A DNA stretch of 64,000 nt from Nitrospirales bacterium (lineage in GTDB: Bacteria; Nitrospirota; Nitrospiria; Nitrospirales; UBA8639): the NCBI GenBank assembly GCA_029261295.1, contig JAJDBP010000006.1, forward strand, positions 118,170 to 182,169. Reading direction: 5' to 3'. Of this stretch, positions 8,120-16,958 are shown piece by piece. The notes under the pieces are model-generated. The model saw only the letters and a program-made list of their open reading frames with translations, searched no databases and had not been told where the DNA came from. The stretch's first letter is position 1, and each line of letters opens with the position of its first letter. The position numbers and the translations under genes were made by a program.

Positions 8120-8721
8120 TCCTGGTTCAAGCAAGTAGAGTAACCATAATTCTAGGACTTAACATTAATAGCAAAAAGTGTTGGGCTTCCTCCTAGAGAA
8201 AGTCCATTCTTGTAGGGGTGGGGCTTTTTGTTTAAGCCAAAGTGCTGCCTGTCTGTCTTGTGAGATTCGTGTTCCTTCTCTGTGGATGGGACCCAGGGCA
8301 AGGCTGCTACCCCCTTCATCGTAAAAATTTTATTTCCAGTTTTGTCCCGGTTTTACTTTCGGTCCCAGATCCACCTCAATTGCACTTGATCATAATCAAA
8401 TAGCTTGATTTTCTTGTCTTGATGTAAAGATTTTAGCACTCTATCTCAAAGAATCACTTTGGGGCACAATTTGGAGGGCTAGGCTTCTGGTTCTGATTGT
8501 AAGGGATGGAATCTTTCTCTCCCAGCCAACACGCCTCTCTCTTATTCTCTACCTACAATCCCTGACTCATAATTCATCTCAGGACATGGTATAGTTTTGT
8601 GTCCTATTGTATCGCTTTTCTTCTAGCTCTTAGATGACAGATCTACGTGTGGTGAAAATATTTACTTTGCTTGAACCATTTTGAAGATCCTAAATAGACG
8701 CATCTGAATTTTGCTTAATCA
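8120..8721. other. Gene-free stretch containing attachment-like copy 3
   Basis: About 600 bp between the two protease genes with no open frame worth calling. The recognisable element is the degenerate tRNA-Gln 3' repeat at 8485-8528. A loose hairpin with a short T-run near 8213-8232 (GGGGTGGGGCTTTTTG) may end the upstream gene, but the stem is poor. Confidence 0.5.
8485..8528 (+). repeat. Attachment-like repeat, copy 3 (degenerate)
   Basis: The same 44-base span as the tRNA-Gln 3' half, ungapped. The first 16 bases (TTCTGGTTCTGATTGT) and the last nine (CCCAGCCA preceded by T/C) are kept, with nine mismatches between. The T-arm complementarity is lost, so this copy cannot be part of a tRNA. 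It looks like an older attachment site and defines a second interval (6102-8484) holding the protease gene. Confidence 0.7.
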
Positions 8722-10179
8722 ATGTTACCTCTTTTCCACTTCTGCAGCTTACTTGCCCTTGGCTTGGTTATCTTGATTGGTGGCCAAACCCTGAGCCACG
8801 CACAAACCCTTGACGATCTGAAAGCGGGAGTCGTGAAAATTACGGCAGTGATGGACAATCAGGTTCGCATTGGGGCCGGCTTCATCGTGAAGATTGAGGA
8901 CGATACGGCCTATATTTTGACAGCATCGCATGTGGTTGAAGGAGCCACTCTCATGATCAATTTTTATCCAAAGCCTGATGCGAAATATTCCGGTGCAGTT
9001 AAGGAAATGGACGGAGGCGATCCAAAAGGATTGGCAGTAGTCTTGGTTCAGGAACGATTGCCTACGGACATTCGTCCTTTGCCGTTGAGACCCAACTTAG
9101 CTGTTACGGGTGGTGAATCGATTACCCTTATTGGGTTTCCGCGTGCTCTTGGCCTTCAATGGGCTATCAATTCAGGAATCATTTCAGGGCAAAAAGGTCT
9201 AGATTTGATTGTCACCAGTTCAGGGGCGCAAGAGGGCAATTCAGGCGGGCCGATCCTGTTGAATGGGAGCGTCGTCGGGGTTTTGACAGAAATCCAGAAT
9301 GGTTTTGGGTATGCCGTGCCATCTTCGATTACCCAAATTGCGCTGCAGGGCTGGGGAATTCATGTTGAACAGGGGAGCAGGCAAGTAGAAGAGATTGTTT
9401 CCTCAGAGAGAAGAGAATTAGACACAATCAAAGAACGAAACGCTCAGCGACTAGAGGCATTAGCAACCAAAGAGGTGATCCAGCTGCCACGTAAGGAAAT
9501 ATTAGGTAACGATGGGGCGCCGATGGTGTTGGTATCAGCTGGGATCTTTACGATGGGTTCGCCGGACGGAGAAAAATTAGCTAATGAACATCCTTCCCAT
9601 GTCGTTGCCCTCGATGGTTTTTATATCGATCAATATGAAGTGACGGTTGAACGATACCAGCGGTTTCTAAAGAAGACGAGACGAGGCCATCCGAAGTATT
9701 GGCAACAAGTGGAGTTGAGTCGAGATGTGGAGAAACCGGTTATCGGGATGACTTGGGATGATGCACTATCCTATTGTGAATGGGCCGGGACGCGGTTGCC
9801 CACTGAGGCTGAATGGGAGAAAGCGGCAAGAGGTATGGATAAACGGCTCTATCCCTGGGGAGCCTCCATGCCAAATTTTACCACCGCTAATTTTGGGAAA
9901 TCCGGCAAACCCCAACAAGCCTATAAAGAAACACTCAAGCCGGTCGGGTCCTATCCGCTGGGGAAAAGTTCGTATGGGGTATATGATATGGCTGGAAATG
10001 TTTCCGAATGGGTTGCAGACTGGTATGCCGAGGGGCCTTCCGGCAGGGAGTGGAAAGTCGTGCGAGGCGGCAGTTGGAGGGATAAACCCACTGCGCTACG
10101 TTCTACCTACCGGCTTCGTTTCACTAGAACGATTCGAGATGCGTATTTTGGATTTCGTTGTGCCCAAGACGCCCCGTAA
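8722..10179 (+). CDS. Exported trypsin-like protease fused to SUMF1/FGE-like domain
   Basis: 485 residues. Signal peptide ending near SHAQ, then a trypsin-like domain with LTASHVVEGA (His) and QEGNSGGPIL (Ser); as in the paralogue at 6593 the Asp region reads GGDPKGLAVV. After a charged helical linker (about residues 215-255) comes a SUMF1 domain: VSAGIFTMGSPDGE, FYIDQYEVT, RLPTEAEWEKAARG, LYPWG, GVYDMAGNVSEWVADWY and VVRGGSW. The paired cysteines that give formylglycine-generating enzyme its activity are absent after RGGSW. The domain is therefore more likely a binding module than an oxidase. Confidence 0.85.
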   Translation: MLPLFHFCSLLALGLVILIGGQTLSHAQTLDDLKAGVVKITAVMDNQVRIGAGFIVKIEDDTAYILTASHVVEGATLMINFYPKPDAKYSGAVKEMDGGDPKGLAVVLVQERLPTDIRPLPLRPNLAVTGGESITLIGFPRALGLQWAINSGIISGQKGLDLIVTSSGAQEGNSGGPILLNGSVVGVLTEIQNGFGYAVPSSITQIALQGWGIHVEQGSRQVEEIVSSERRELDTIKERNAQRLEALATKEVIQLPRKEILGNDGAPMVLVSAGIFTMGSPDGEKLANEHPSHVVALDGFYIDQYEVTVERYQRFLKKTRRGHPKYWQQVELSRDVEKPVIGMTWDDALSYCEWAGTRLPTEAEWEKAARGMDKRLYPWGASMPNFTTANFGKSGKPQQAYKETLKPVGSYPLGKSSYGVYDMAGNVSEWVADWYAEGPSGREWKVVRGGSWRDKPTALRSTYRLRFTRTIRDAYFGFRCAQDAP

Positions 10180-10250
10180 CACGTTGTTCTTTTATTTTCT
10201 TTCCTTCGTCGTTTTTTCTGGTGATTCCCTTTCCACAAAAATTCAAAGAA

Positions 10251-11162
10251 ATGAAGAATTTGAAAATTCTTCCAACAATGGGGGTCATCCTAATTCACGG
10301 AGGCGCTTTCGTTGCGCCACTGTATTTTAGTTGGCATGGGTTTTGGCTGTGTGTTCTTTTGGTGGTGATCACCGGACAATTCGGTATAGGCCTTGGCTTC
10401 CATCGATTGTTAGCCCACAAAAGTTTTGAAACAACTCGAACGGTCCTACGACTTCTTTCGTTTTTTGGCACGCTGGCGCTGCAAGCCGGGCCCATTTCTT
10501 GGGTCACGATCCATCGCAAACACCATCGACATGCTGATAGCGATAAAGATCCTCATAGTCCGACACGGTCGTTTGCCTGGGCCTATATCCAGTGGGCTCT
10601 TACTGCTGATCCAAACTTTAAACAAGACGTTAAAAGGCATTGGGCAGAAGATGTTTTTGAAGACCCAGTCATACTTTTTTTTGAGGAGCGACAAGATGAA
10701 ATCTGTCTGGTTTCTTTTGCCTGTTTGTTCGGGTTAGGAGTGTTATTAGGCGGGGTAAGCTTAGGATGGTCGATTTTTCTTTGGGCGGGGTGTGCAAGAA
10801 TTGTCTATTTGTGGCACACGGTGTTTGTTATTAATTCGATAGGCCATTTATGGGGCTATCGTAACTACGAGACTATGGACAATAGTCAAAATTCATTTTT
10901 TGTCTCATTGTTTGCCTTAGGAGATGGGTGGCAAAACAATCATCATGCCTTTCCTCGAAGCGCGAATTTTAGGCACCGGCCTTTTGAGGTTGATCCACTG
11001 TATTGGGTCATATGGCTATTCAAGGGTGTTGGATTATTCCGAAATGTTGTCACTCATTCCCCTCCCCAAGAAGGGCGACTGTTATCTTCATTCATAGACG
11101 AGCCCCAAGCATCTCAGGAAGAAAATCTTGGAAAACCCATGTCGATGGACAGAACCCAATAG
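10251..11162 (+). CDS. Membrane fatty acid (acyl-CoA/acyl-lipid) delta-9-type desaturase
   Basis: 303 residues with four or so membrane segments and the three histidine boxes that bind the di-iron centre: HRLLAH, HRKHHRHAD and QNNHHAFP. Members insert a double bond into a saturated acyl chain using O2 and a redox partner, adjusting membrane fluidity. ATG 10251 is chosen because it leads directly into the first membrane segment. The frame opens upstream at 10158 but would then overlap the end of the previous gene. The N-terminal His of box two is present, so all eight or so ligands look intact. Confidence 0.88.
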   Translation: MKNLKILPTMGVILIHGGAFVAPLYFSWHGFWLCVLLVVITGQFGIGLGFHRLLAHKSFETTRTVLRLLSFFGTLALQAGPISWVTIHRKHHRHADSDKDPHSPTRSFAWAYIQWALTADPNFKQDVKRHWAEDVFEDPVILFFEERQDEICLVSFACLFGLGVLLGGVSLGWSIFLWAGCARIVYLWHTVFVINSIGHLWGYRNYETMDNSQNSFFVSLFALGDGWQNNHHAFPRSANFRHRPFEVDPLYWVIWLFKGVGLFRNVVTHSPPQEGRLLSSFIDEPQASQEENLGKPMSMDRTQ

Positions 11163-12057
11163 TGTAAAAAACAAAAAGACAGGCATGGGAGAGGGCTGGA
11201 AAATTTCCAAAATTTCTCCAGACTCATATGTCCTCTTCCTTTTCTGAGGCATTGTCTGCCTTCTGTTTCAACCCATAATCCGGCAAATTGGCATTTCCTT
11301 TCGTATTGGGCTTTGGTCATTTTTATAGTCTTGCTCGGGATCTGCTCAGTGTGAGTGGAACCCACCCCTGCTTCTCCTGAGGTCGTTGTTCAATAGATGG
11401 CTTGGTATCCTGGGTATTGAGAAAATCAGGCCACCCTCACTACCGAAAACCTGAGAGGCGGTCTATCTCACCAGGCTTGGACTCACCAACACCAACGAAT
11501 CCTCGAGCAACGTAGCTTTCAATATTTGGAAGCCACTGTGAACGGACTTGAGGTTCAAGGGGAACCCCCCCTTGGTCCCGATGCGAGATCGGGTGCGGAG
11601 GGAATCCGGGTGAGTGGTACCAATTGAATGGTATAGGTTGAAGCGCCAGAAGCATGGATGGTTCATTGACGTTCAGGATATAGCAAGAAATGCGGTTCTT
11701 AGGGAGTCGATTTATGAAATCAACGCTTAGTGCCATGCCCTGCCTAGATTCATTTTGCTTGAGGAGATCCTAAGGGTGGCTCTTATCTGTCATGAAAGGA
11801 CCAGAGTATTCTGGCCCTTACCAGTCGTCTGTTAAATGTTTAATTCAATAGATTAGCCCCTTGTTTTTCCTTAACTTTTTAGTCCCAGCTGGCAAGGTTT
11901 CATAATTTTATTTCACCGCTCCCGCAGCCAGATTTTATATTCCTAGGAAATTAAGAATATTCCCCTCTTTTGCGGAGGTGGATAAAATTCATGAATTGTT
12001 ATATAAGTAGCAGAATTTCCAAGTAGGAAGGTTTTATTTTATATAAAGGAGGAAAGC
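11163..12057. other. Long gene-free stretch
   Basis: Almost 0.9 kb with no frame that looks like protein. Minus-strand frames of 67-98 codons at 11440-11736 show no recognisable family and no ribosome site. The region just before 12058 contains a clear ribosome site (AAAGGAGGAAAGC) for the PEP-CTERM gene. A decayed gene or island remnant is possible, but I cannot identify one. Confidence 0.5.
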
Positions 12058-12933
12058 ATGCGAAAAGGTACTTTTATTTTCCTCGTTACATTTATCAGCC
12101 TGGTCTTTTGTGCTCAATTGAGTTTAGCAGGATCAATTTTTCTTACTGGGCATGACCCCGATTTTCATGCTTCGAATGCGGCAGGAACAGGGGTAGACTC
12201 AATTGGAGCGGTTCACATTAACCAAGTTGGCATTAATTATATTTTGGACGCGAATTTTAACTCTTTTACATCCGGAGGAGTAACCAAATTCCTTTTTGTG
12301 GAGTCGAAGATTACCCCTCCTGCCGGGCACCGGCGCGGGGTCAATGGTATTGTGCAAAGTGGGTTTGCCCTTGGAACAGATTTTGAGCATCATGATGCTT
12401 CCACATTGGGGCCGGAGCTTCTGTTGCTTGGCACAAAGTATGCTGGCATTGTCATTGCCTCAGATTTTGGTGGCTTGTTGACCCAGGCTGAGTTGGACAT
12501 TTTGAATGCAGGGTCCGCTGGGATTATTGGTTTCTTAAATAATGACGGTGGCCTTTTTGCGATGGCAGAAGGTAACAGCGGAGCGGGTTTAACTCCCAAT
12601 GGTGGGCATTTTGGATTCTTGCCATTTGTTGTGAGTGCGACTGGCTTTAATCAAAATGAAGCGGGAACGACTGTTACACCTTTTGGGGCCTCATTGGGAC
12701 TTACGAATGCCGATGTTAGTACAAATTTTTCACATAATATTTTTAATAACTCATTTGGATTAAATGTGGTTGATAGGGATTCAGCTGGCCAAATCCTCAC
12801 CATCGCTGGGCGTCCGGCTGTGATCACACCTGGTGGAGTTGGGACGGTCCCTGAACCCTCTACTATTCTATTGTTTGGTTCGGGGTTGGCTGGTTTGGTG
12901 GCCTGGCGATATCGAAAAAATAAGCAAGATTAA
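12058..12933 (+). CDS. PEP-CTERM sorted exported protein
   Basis: 291 residues. Signal peptide (SLVFCAQLSLAGS) at the start and a PEP-CTERM sorting signal at the end: VPEPST, then a hydrophobic segment (ILLFGSGLAGLVAW) and a basic tail RYRKNK. Such proteins are cut by exosortase and attached to or released with extracellular polysaccharide. The middle is Gly/Asn/Ala-rich with no known domain. A strong ribosome site precedes ATG 12058 and a good terminator follows. The exopolysaccharide locus at 56-62 kb is of the type associated with this sorting system. Confidence 0.88.
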   Translation: MRKGTFIFLVTFISLVFCAQLSLAGSIFLTGHDPDFHASNAAGTGVDSIGAVHINQVGINYILDANFNSFTSGGVTKFLFVESKITPPAGHRRGVNGIVQSGFALGTDFEHHDASTLGPELLLLGTKYAGIVIASDFGGLLTQAELDILNAGSAGIIGFLNNDGGLFAMAEGNSGAGLTPNGGHFGFLPFVVSATGFNQNEAGTTVTPFGASLGLTNADVSTNFSHNIFNNSFGLNVVDRDSAGQILTIAGRPAVITPGGVGTVPEPSTILLFGSGLAGLVAWRYRKNKQD

Positions 12934-12965
12934 GTTAGGCTGGTTCTATCAATAATCGGGTGCAT

Positions 12966-13001
12966 AAAAAAGCCTGGCTCTTTTCAGAGTCAGGCTTTTT
13001 T
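12966..13001 (+). terminator. Intrinsic terminator of the PEP-CTERM gene
   Basis: Stem AGCCTGGCTC / GAGTCAGGCT (one G-T pair) with loop TTTTCA, flanked by A6 and T7. The T-run follows the stem on the plus strand 30-60 bp after the stop codon. Confidence 0.9.
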
Positions 13002-13263
13002 GTTGTGTGCGGATTGAGGTGATTTGGGAAATTCATATATTTTTTTGTTTTTCAAGGGATAAATAAGAAAAACCTTAAATTGAAAAACGGGGATGATGTA
13101 TGATGGTCTTCTGACGAATTTTTTTCTATAATAGATTGTTTTTTGCCGCTTAAAGAACAATATTTTTCAGAAATAATGTTCCAACCTCTTTTAGAATGAT
13201 AGGCGCTCAATGAAGTTGAGCACCTCGAGGGAAGAATCCTTTTAATCTAGAGTAGTAGATTCT

Positions 13264-13857
13264 ATGACCGACCCATGTTTGCGACAAATTCAACGACGTC
13301 TGATGCTTAAGAAGCCTGGAAGTCGATTGAATTTTTCCAATGAGCACCTGAGCTTGTTTCGGCAGATGGCTCAGGAGGCACGGGGGTTGGCAGCGTCCTC
13401 GGGTAGAAGGCAATTTCCTGGTGATTCCTCTAGTGTCTTAGCTCTGTTTTCGGGTTCAAGTGGAACAGGGAAAACGATGGCCGCCGAGGTGATTGCTCGG
13501 GAATTACGGACGGGTCTCTATCGTGTGAGCCTCAACATCGTTGTGAGTAAATACATTGGGGAGACTGAAAAGAATTTGGCTCGGATTTTTGAGACCGCCC
13601 AGAAGAAAGAGGCTGTCCTATTGTTTGATGAGGCCGATGCCTTATTTGGAAAACGAAGTAAGGTACAGGATAGTCACGATCGGTATGCTAATATTGAAGT
13701 GAGTTCCCTTCTGGCCAAAATAGAATCGTATCGGGGCGTGATTATTCTGACCTCAAATCATAAGGCCAATATCGATCCAAGGATTGCCTGTCGTATGAAA
13801 TATCTCATTGAGTTTTCCCTTCCTATCCCTTCTCCTCAGGTTCTCCCTAGGCGCTAA
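13264..13857 (+). pseudogene. Truncated AAA+ ATPase (contractile-injection-type family)
   Basis: 197 residues. Walker A is GSSGTGKT with MAAEVIAREL, followed by VVSKYIGETEKNL, Walker B AVLLFDEADALFGKRS and KVQDSHDRYANIEVSSLL. These match the AAA+ ATPases found beside contractile injection and phage-tail-like systems, which are normally several hundred residues long with an N-terminal domain. Here the N-terminal region is missing, the sensor-2/arginine-finger part (NIDPRIACRMKYLIEF) is degenerate, and the reading frame ends in an unrelated tail. The remnant is probably inactive. No tail-system genes are in the window. Confidence 0.7.
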
Positions 13858-13858
13858 T

Positions 13859-14110
13859 ATGGACATCAGTCTACGATGGCTATGGGTCGCCATGCTTGGC
13901 GGGAGTATTATGCTAGCGATGCCAGGTAACGCCGATCTGGGGAGGATTGTGGGTGACGTCGTCGGCCATTTTTTTTCGGCGTTGCTTCTAGCCATTGTGC
14001 CGATTGTAGGATATCGTGTGTTGTATAAGCAGATTGGTGAAAAGGAAATGACCTTAATTTTTGGGGCATCGTGGGTGTATTTGGTGCTGTCCCAACTTTT
14101 TGGTTCTTAA
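13859..14110 (+). CDS. Small membrane protein of unknown function
   Basis: 83 residues from ATG 13859, two bases after the stop of the broken ATPase. Predicted hydrophobic segments are WVAMLGGSIMLAM, FFSALLLAIVPIVGY and LIFGASWVYLVLSQL. No family recognised. Thirteen bases separate it from the lipoprotein gene, so the two are likely cotranscribed. Confidence 0.5.
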   Translation: MDISLRWLWVAMLGGSIMLAMPGNADLGRIVGDVVGHFFSALLLAIVPIVGYRVLYKQIGEKEMTLIFGASWVYLVLSQLFGS

Positions 14111-14123
14111 GGAGGAGACTTAT

Positions 14124-14603
14124 ATGACACAACGATTCGTGCTGTTGATTATGGCGTTCATGATCGTGACGGGTTGCGCCAAAACCTACGATCGAAAAGC
14201 TGAATATATCCATGAGGAATATGCCCCCTATGCGGGCGAGGGGACTGCCAGAATTTGTGGGCAGGCCTATTTGAATGTGGACGATGGCCAACAACATGTT
14301 GCTTCAGGTGATCGTGTCTTATTGGCTCCCGTGACCTCCTATACGGAAGAAGCTTTTCGGGTCAAGGTCAAGCGTGGGCGGAATATGGTCCCACCTGATC
14401 CTACGGCAGCGAAATTTGAAAAACATACCAAGACAGATGATGAAGGTCGGTTTTGTTTTACGGGGTTGCCTGCTGGAGAATATTATGTAGTGGCTGATAT
14501 TGCCCTTCCGACATCCACAAAAGAGCATCGTGAAAGTCAGTTGGCTCATGCCAAAGCCGCGGTCAAAGCTGATGAAAACGTGTATGTGTTAGTGACCCGC
14601 TAG
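14124..14603 (+). CDS. Lipoprotein with carboxypeptidase-regulatory-like fold
   Basis: 159 residues. ATG 14124 follows a strong ribosome site (AAGGAGGAG). A lipoprotein signal with lipobox IVTGC places it in an envelope membrane. The mature part contains a beta-sandwich pattern typical of CarboxypepD_reg-like domains: ARICGQAYL, TKTDDEGRFCFTGLPAGEYY and VVADIALP. The partner and function are unknown. Confidence 0.7.
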   Translation: MTQRFVLLIMAFMIVTGCAKTYDRKAEYIHEEYAPYAGEGTARICGQAYLNVDDGQQHVASGDRVLLAPVTSYTEEAFRVKVKRGRNMVPPDPTAAKFEKHTKTDDEGRFCFTGLPAGEYYVVADIALPTSTKEHRESQLAHAKAAVKADENVYVLVTR

Positions 14604-14795
14604 GATTCAGCAAGAATGGTAGGGGGCAACCCCTCGCATTAACGGTCTCTTCCCCATAATCCCAACTCAGGTGTTTCGCTTACGGCTCCACCACGAAGTA
14701 GGTGTGGAATTTTTAGCTCTCAGCCTGTGGCTGAATCATTTTATCCCTAAGACATCACAGCTTTTCGCTTACCTTGGATACGAGGGAACAGATAT

Positions 14796-15443
14796 TTATG
14801 AGCTTTTAAGCGCCTTTTCTATATCTTCCATAATTTGCGGTGTGAGTGGTTTTTCTTTTGGCGAGTAGCGCGCAATGACTTGTCCATCTCGATCGATGAG
14901 GAATTTTTGAAAATTCCATTTGATTTCCCCTTGAAAGGCGGTTTGTTCTGTCAGGTATCGATAGAGAGGATGTTTCTGATCTCCTAACACCGTAATTTTA
15001 CTGAAAAGTGGGAACTCTAACGAATATTTGGTGTAACAAAATTCTGCAATTTCTTTATTGTTCCCTGGCTCTTGTTTGCCAAAGTCGTTGGCCGGAAAAG
15101 CTAAAATCGTAAATCCTTGCTCGCGGTATTGTTCATACAAGGTTTGGAGTCCTTCATACTGCGGCGTATTTCCGCAAAAGCTCGCGGTGTTCACGACCAT
15201 GAGGACCTTCCCTTTGAACTCGCTTAATTGGCGAGGTTTCCCATCAATATCATCCATCGTAAAATCATAAATTTGAGCCGCCTGATTTGCTGGGATTTCT
15301 GCTTTGAGTAATGGAGATGTCGCCAAGACTATTGAAGTTGAACCCACAGCCATTCCCCCTAAAATAAGACTGCCGGTGCCCAGAAGGGTGAGGACAACCC
15401 TTTTAAATCCGATCGATCTAAAAATTTCAGAATCATGCCACAT
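14796..15443 (-). CDS. Glutathione peroxidase family thiol peroxidase, exported
   Basis: 215 residues. An N-terminal hydrophobic segment suggests export, followed by the GPx fold: GKVLMVVNTASFCGNTPQY with peroxidatic Cys90, ILAFPANDFGKQEPG (Gln) and EIKWNFQKFLID (Trp, Asn), which complete the catalytic tetrad. A cysteine rather than selenocysteine codon is used. Members reduce H2O2 and lipid peroxides, mostly with thioredoxin as donor in bacteria, fitting the thioredoxin gene just upstream. It ends the 17-gene minus-strand run, separated from the rest by 146 bp. Confidence 0.88.
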   Translation of the reverse strand: MWHDSEIFRSIGFKRVVLTLLGTGSLILGGMAVGSTSIVLATSPLLKAEIPANQAAQIYDFTMDDIDGKPRQLSEFKGKVLMVVNTASFCGNTPQYEGLQTLYEQYREQGFTILAFPANDFGKQEPGNNKEIAEFCYTKYSLEFPLFSKITVLGDQKHPLYRYLTEQTAFQGEIKWNFQKFLIDRDGQVIARYSPKEKPLTPQIMEDIEKALKSS

Positions 15444-15589
15444 ATTTGGTCCTCCAATTGAAAAGGATGGATTTGATCATCATGAGGTTTTGAGTGTAAT
15501 CATCGCGACAATATGAGAGCAAGAGAGTTGATTGTTCACGATAAGGGTAAGAATGTTTTCATGTATGACTCATGGGTTCAGGGTGACTT

Positions 15590-15958
15590 TTACGAGGATA
15601 GGCCTTTTTGATCCTTCGGAGAAACATTTTGAGATAGAGATGGAAGCCATGGTGCTATTTGCGGAAGAAGGTGTGCTTTCTTGCCGATCCCCCCAATAAA
15701 CTTTTCAAATTTTCCATTCACAAATAAGGCCAGACTGGGTAGCGATTGAATTTCCAACTCGCCAGGAATGAGAAAGTTTTCTTGCACATTCATTTTTACA
15801 ATGAAGAGCTGTTCTCCATGTTCCTCCTGAATAAGTTCCAATTCTTTAAGAAGCGCTTGGCAAGGATTGCAGCCAGGTTGCCAGAACTCCACTAAGACCG
15901 GGACAGAGGAACCTTCGACCATTCGGTCAAACTCTCGATCTTCAATATCTGGAATCAT
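15590..15958 (-). CDS. Thioredoxin-family protein
   Basis: 122 residues. The active site is WQPGCNPC (Cys30 and Cys33, spacing CxxC), preceded by PVLVEF and followed by the cis-proline segment SLPSLALFVNGK. The usual WCGPC is altered to CNPC, so the redox potential and partners may differ from thioredoxin 1. There is no signal peptide, so it is likely cytoplasmic. It sits between VOC and GPx genes in the same direction. Confidence 0.8.
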   Translation of the reverse strand: MIPDIEDREFDRMVEGSSVPVLVEFWQPGCNPCQALLKELELIQEEHGEQLFIVKMNVQENFLIPGELEIQSLPSLALFVNGKFEKFIGGIGKKAHLLPQIAPWLPSLSQNVSPKDQKGLSS

Positions 15959-16005
15959 GGAAGAGAAGGAAAACTCTAAATGACAATGAAGCTTCTGTCG
16001 TCTGG

Positions 16006-16362
16006 TTAGCTGTCTTCGAGGATTTCAATAGCGTTGCCAAAGGCATCAGTAAGATACACCGATTTTAGCCCATCTCTGTGAGTGACTAATTCCCCAAATT
16101 TATTGGCATCGGACCGGCTGAGGGCAAAGTGCGAAGGGTGTTGTTTTGGGAGAACAAGAGCTAATTTCGTGTTGGCAAATCCCAATAACGCCCAAGTCTC
16201 GTCCACATATTCCACTTCACAGTCAAAACGAGAGGTATACCATTCTAGGCCTTGTGCGATATCTGGGACTGAAATGGCAATATGGTGAATATGATCTAAT
16301 TTCCGTTTTTTTATTGGCGTCCGCTTGGTGCTAGGTTTCTTTTTTAGTGGACGTGTAGCCAT
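16006..16362 (-). CDS. VOC (glyoxalase/bleomycin-resistance fold) protein
   Basis: 118 residues. A lysine/arginine-rich N-terminal tail of about 20 residues precedes a single VOC module: DHIHHIAISVPDI, LEWYTSRFDCEV, LALVLPKQHPSHFA and YLTDAFGNAIEILED. The metal-ligand His and Glu of the fold appear in HIHHIAI and AIEI. Similar proteins are lyases, epimerases or dioxygenases; the substrate cannot be read from the sequence. Confidence 0.75.
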   Translation of the reverse strand: MATRPLKKKPSTKRTPIKKRKLDHIHHIAISVPDIAQGLEWYTSRFDCEVEYVDETWALLGFANTKLALVLPKQHPSHFALSRSDANKFGELVTHRDGLKSVYLTDAFGNAIEILEDS

Positions 16363-16421
16363 ACGTACTCTTTTTCGTTTTCTTGAGGAAGGAAATTCTC
16401 CCGTAACGGATGTTATCGGTT

Positions 16422-16931
16422 TTAGGAGAATTGGCCAATATGCTCTACGAGCATTTTTGAAACATGAGTCAAGTTATAGGGCCAGGCATAGTTCAGGGTA
16501 ATCCCCGGATGTTGCTTGCGAAGCTCTTCCATTTCTTCTGGAATTTCATATTCCGAATGAGATCCCCCAGGAGTAAACATTGTGGAAACTACTGTAATTG
16601 ATTGAGCACCTTGGTGAATGAGGTCTTCAACGGCTTGTTCTAACGTCGGTCCACAAAATTCATTATAGGCTAATGCAAATAAAGCGCTGCCGACCATAGG
16701 CTTCATCTGGGCTCCCAAGGCCTCTAGACCAGCCTGATAAGGGTCTGTTTCTGGGGTACGAGGCCATGTTCGAATTTTTGTATCTAATTCTAATTCTTCC
16801 GCAGACATCGGTTGTCCGGCTGCCCGACGTTGTGCTTCTAATCGTTTCAGTTTACTTACAATATCCGCTGGAAAACCTTTCGGTATGCCACCATGTCCAA
16901 CAAGAATAATACCTTTTGTAGAATCTACCAT
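16422..16931 (-). CDS. CbiX/SirB-like sirohydrochlorin chelatase
   Basis: 169 residues of the small CbiX family. VGHGG at the N-terminus and GGSHSEYEIPEEM supply the two metal-binding histidines. A 35-residue insert (about residues 20-55) separates the first His from the core. CbiX inserts cobalt (B12 route) or iron (siroheme route) into sirohydrochlorin. Both uses have a possible consumer in the window: two B12-binding regulators and a siroheme nitrite reductase (nirA). It lies 27 bp after the MerR-B12 gene, hence the cobalt or cobalamin link is attractive but not proven. Confidence 0.72.
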   Translation of the reverse strand: MVDSTKGIILVGHGGIPKGFPADIVSKLKRLEAQRRAAGQPMSAEELELDTKIRTWPRTPETDPYQAGLEALGAQMKPMVGSALFALAYNEFCGPTLEQAVEDLIHQGAQSITVVSTMFTPGGSHSEYEIPEEMEELRKQHPGITLNYAWPYNLTHVSKMLVEHIGQFS

Positions 16932-16958
16932 TGATTGTTCTCCTTATGATTAAACCAT

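Noticed and set aside
8722..10179. SUMF1 domain as an active sulfatase activator
   Set aside because: The Cys pair needed for formylglycine formation is missing and no sulfatase gene is nearby.
11440..11736. Minus-strand frame of 98 codons as a gene
   Set aside because: No family, no ribosome site and unusual composition; overlapping short frames on both strands are equally long.
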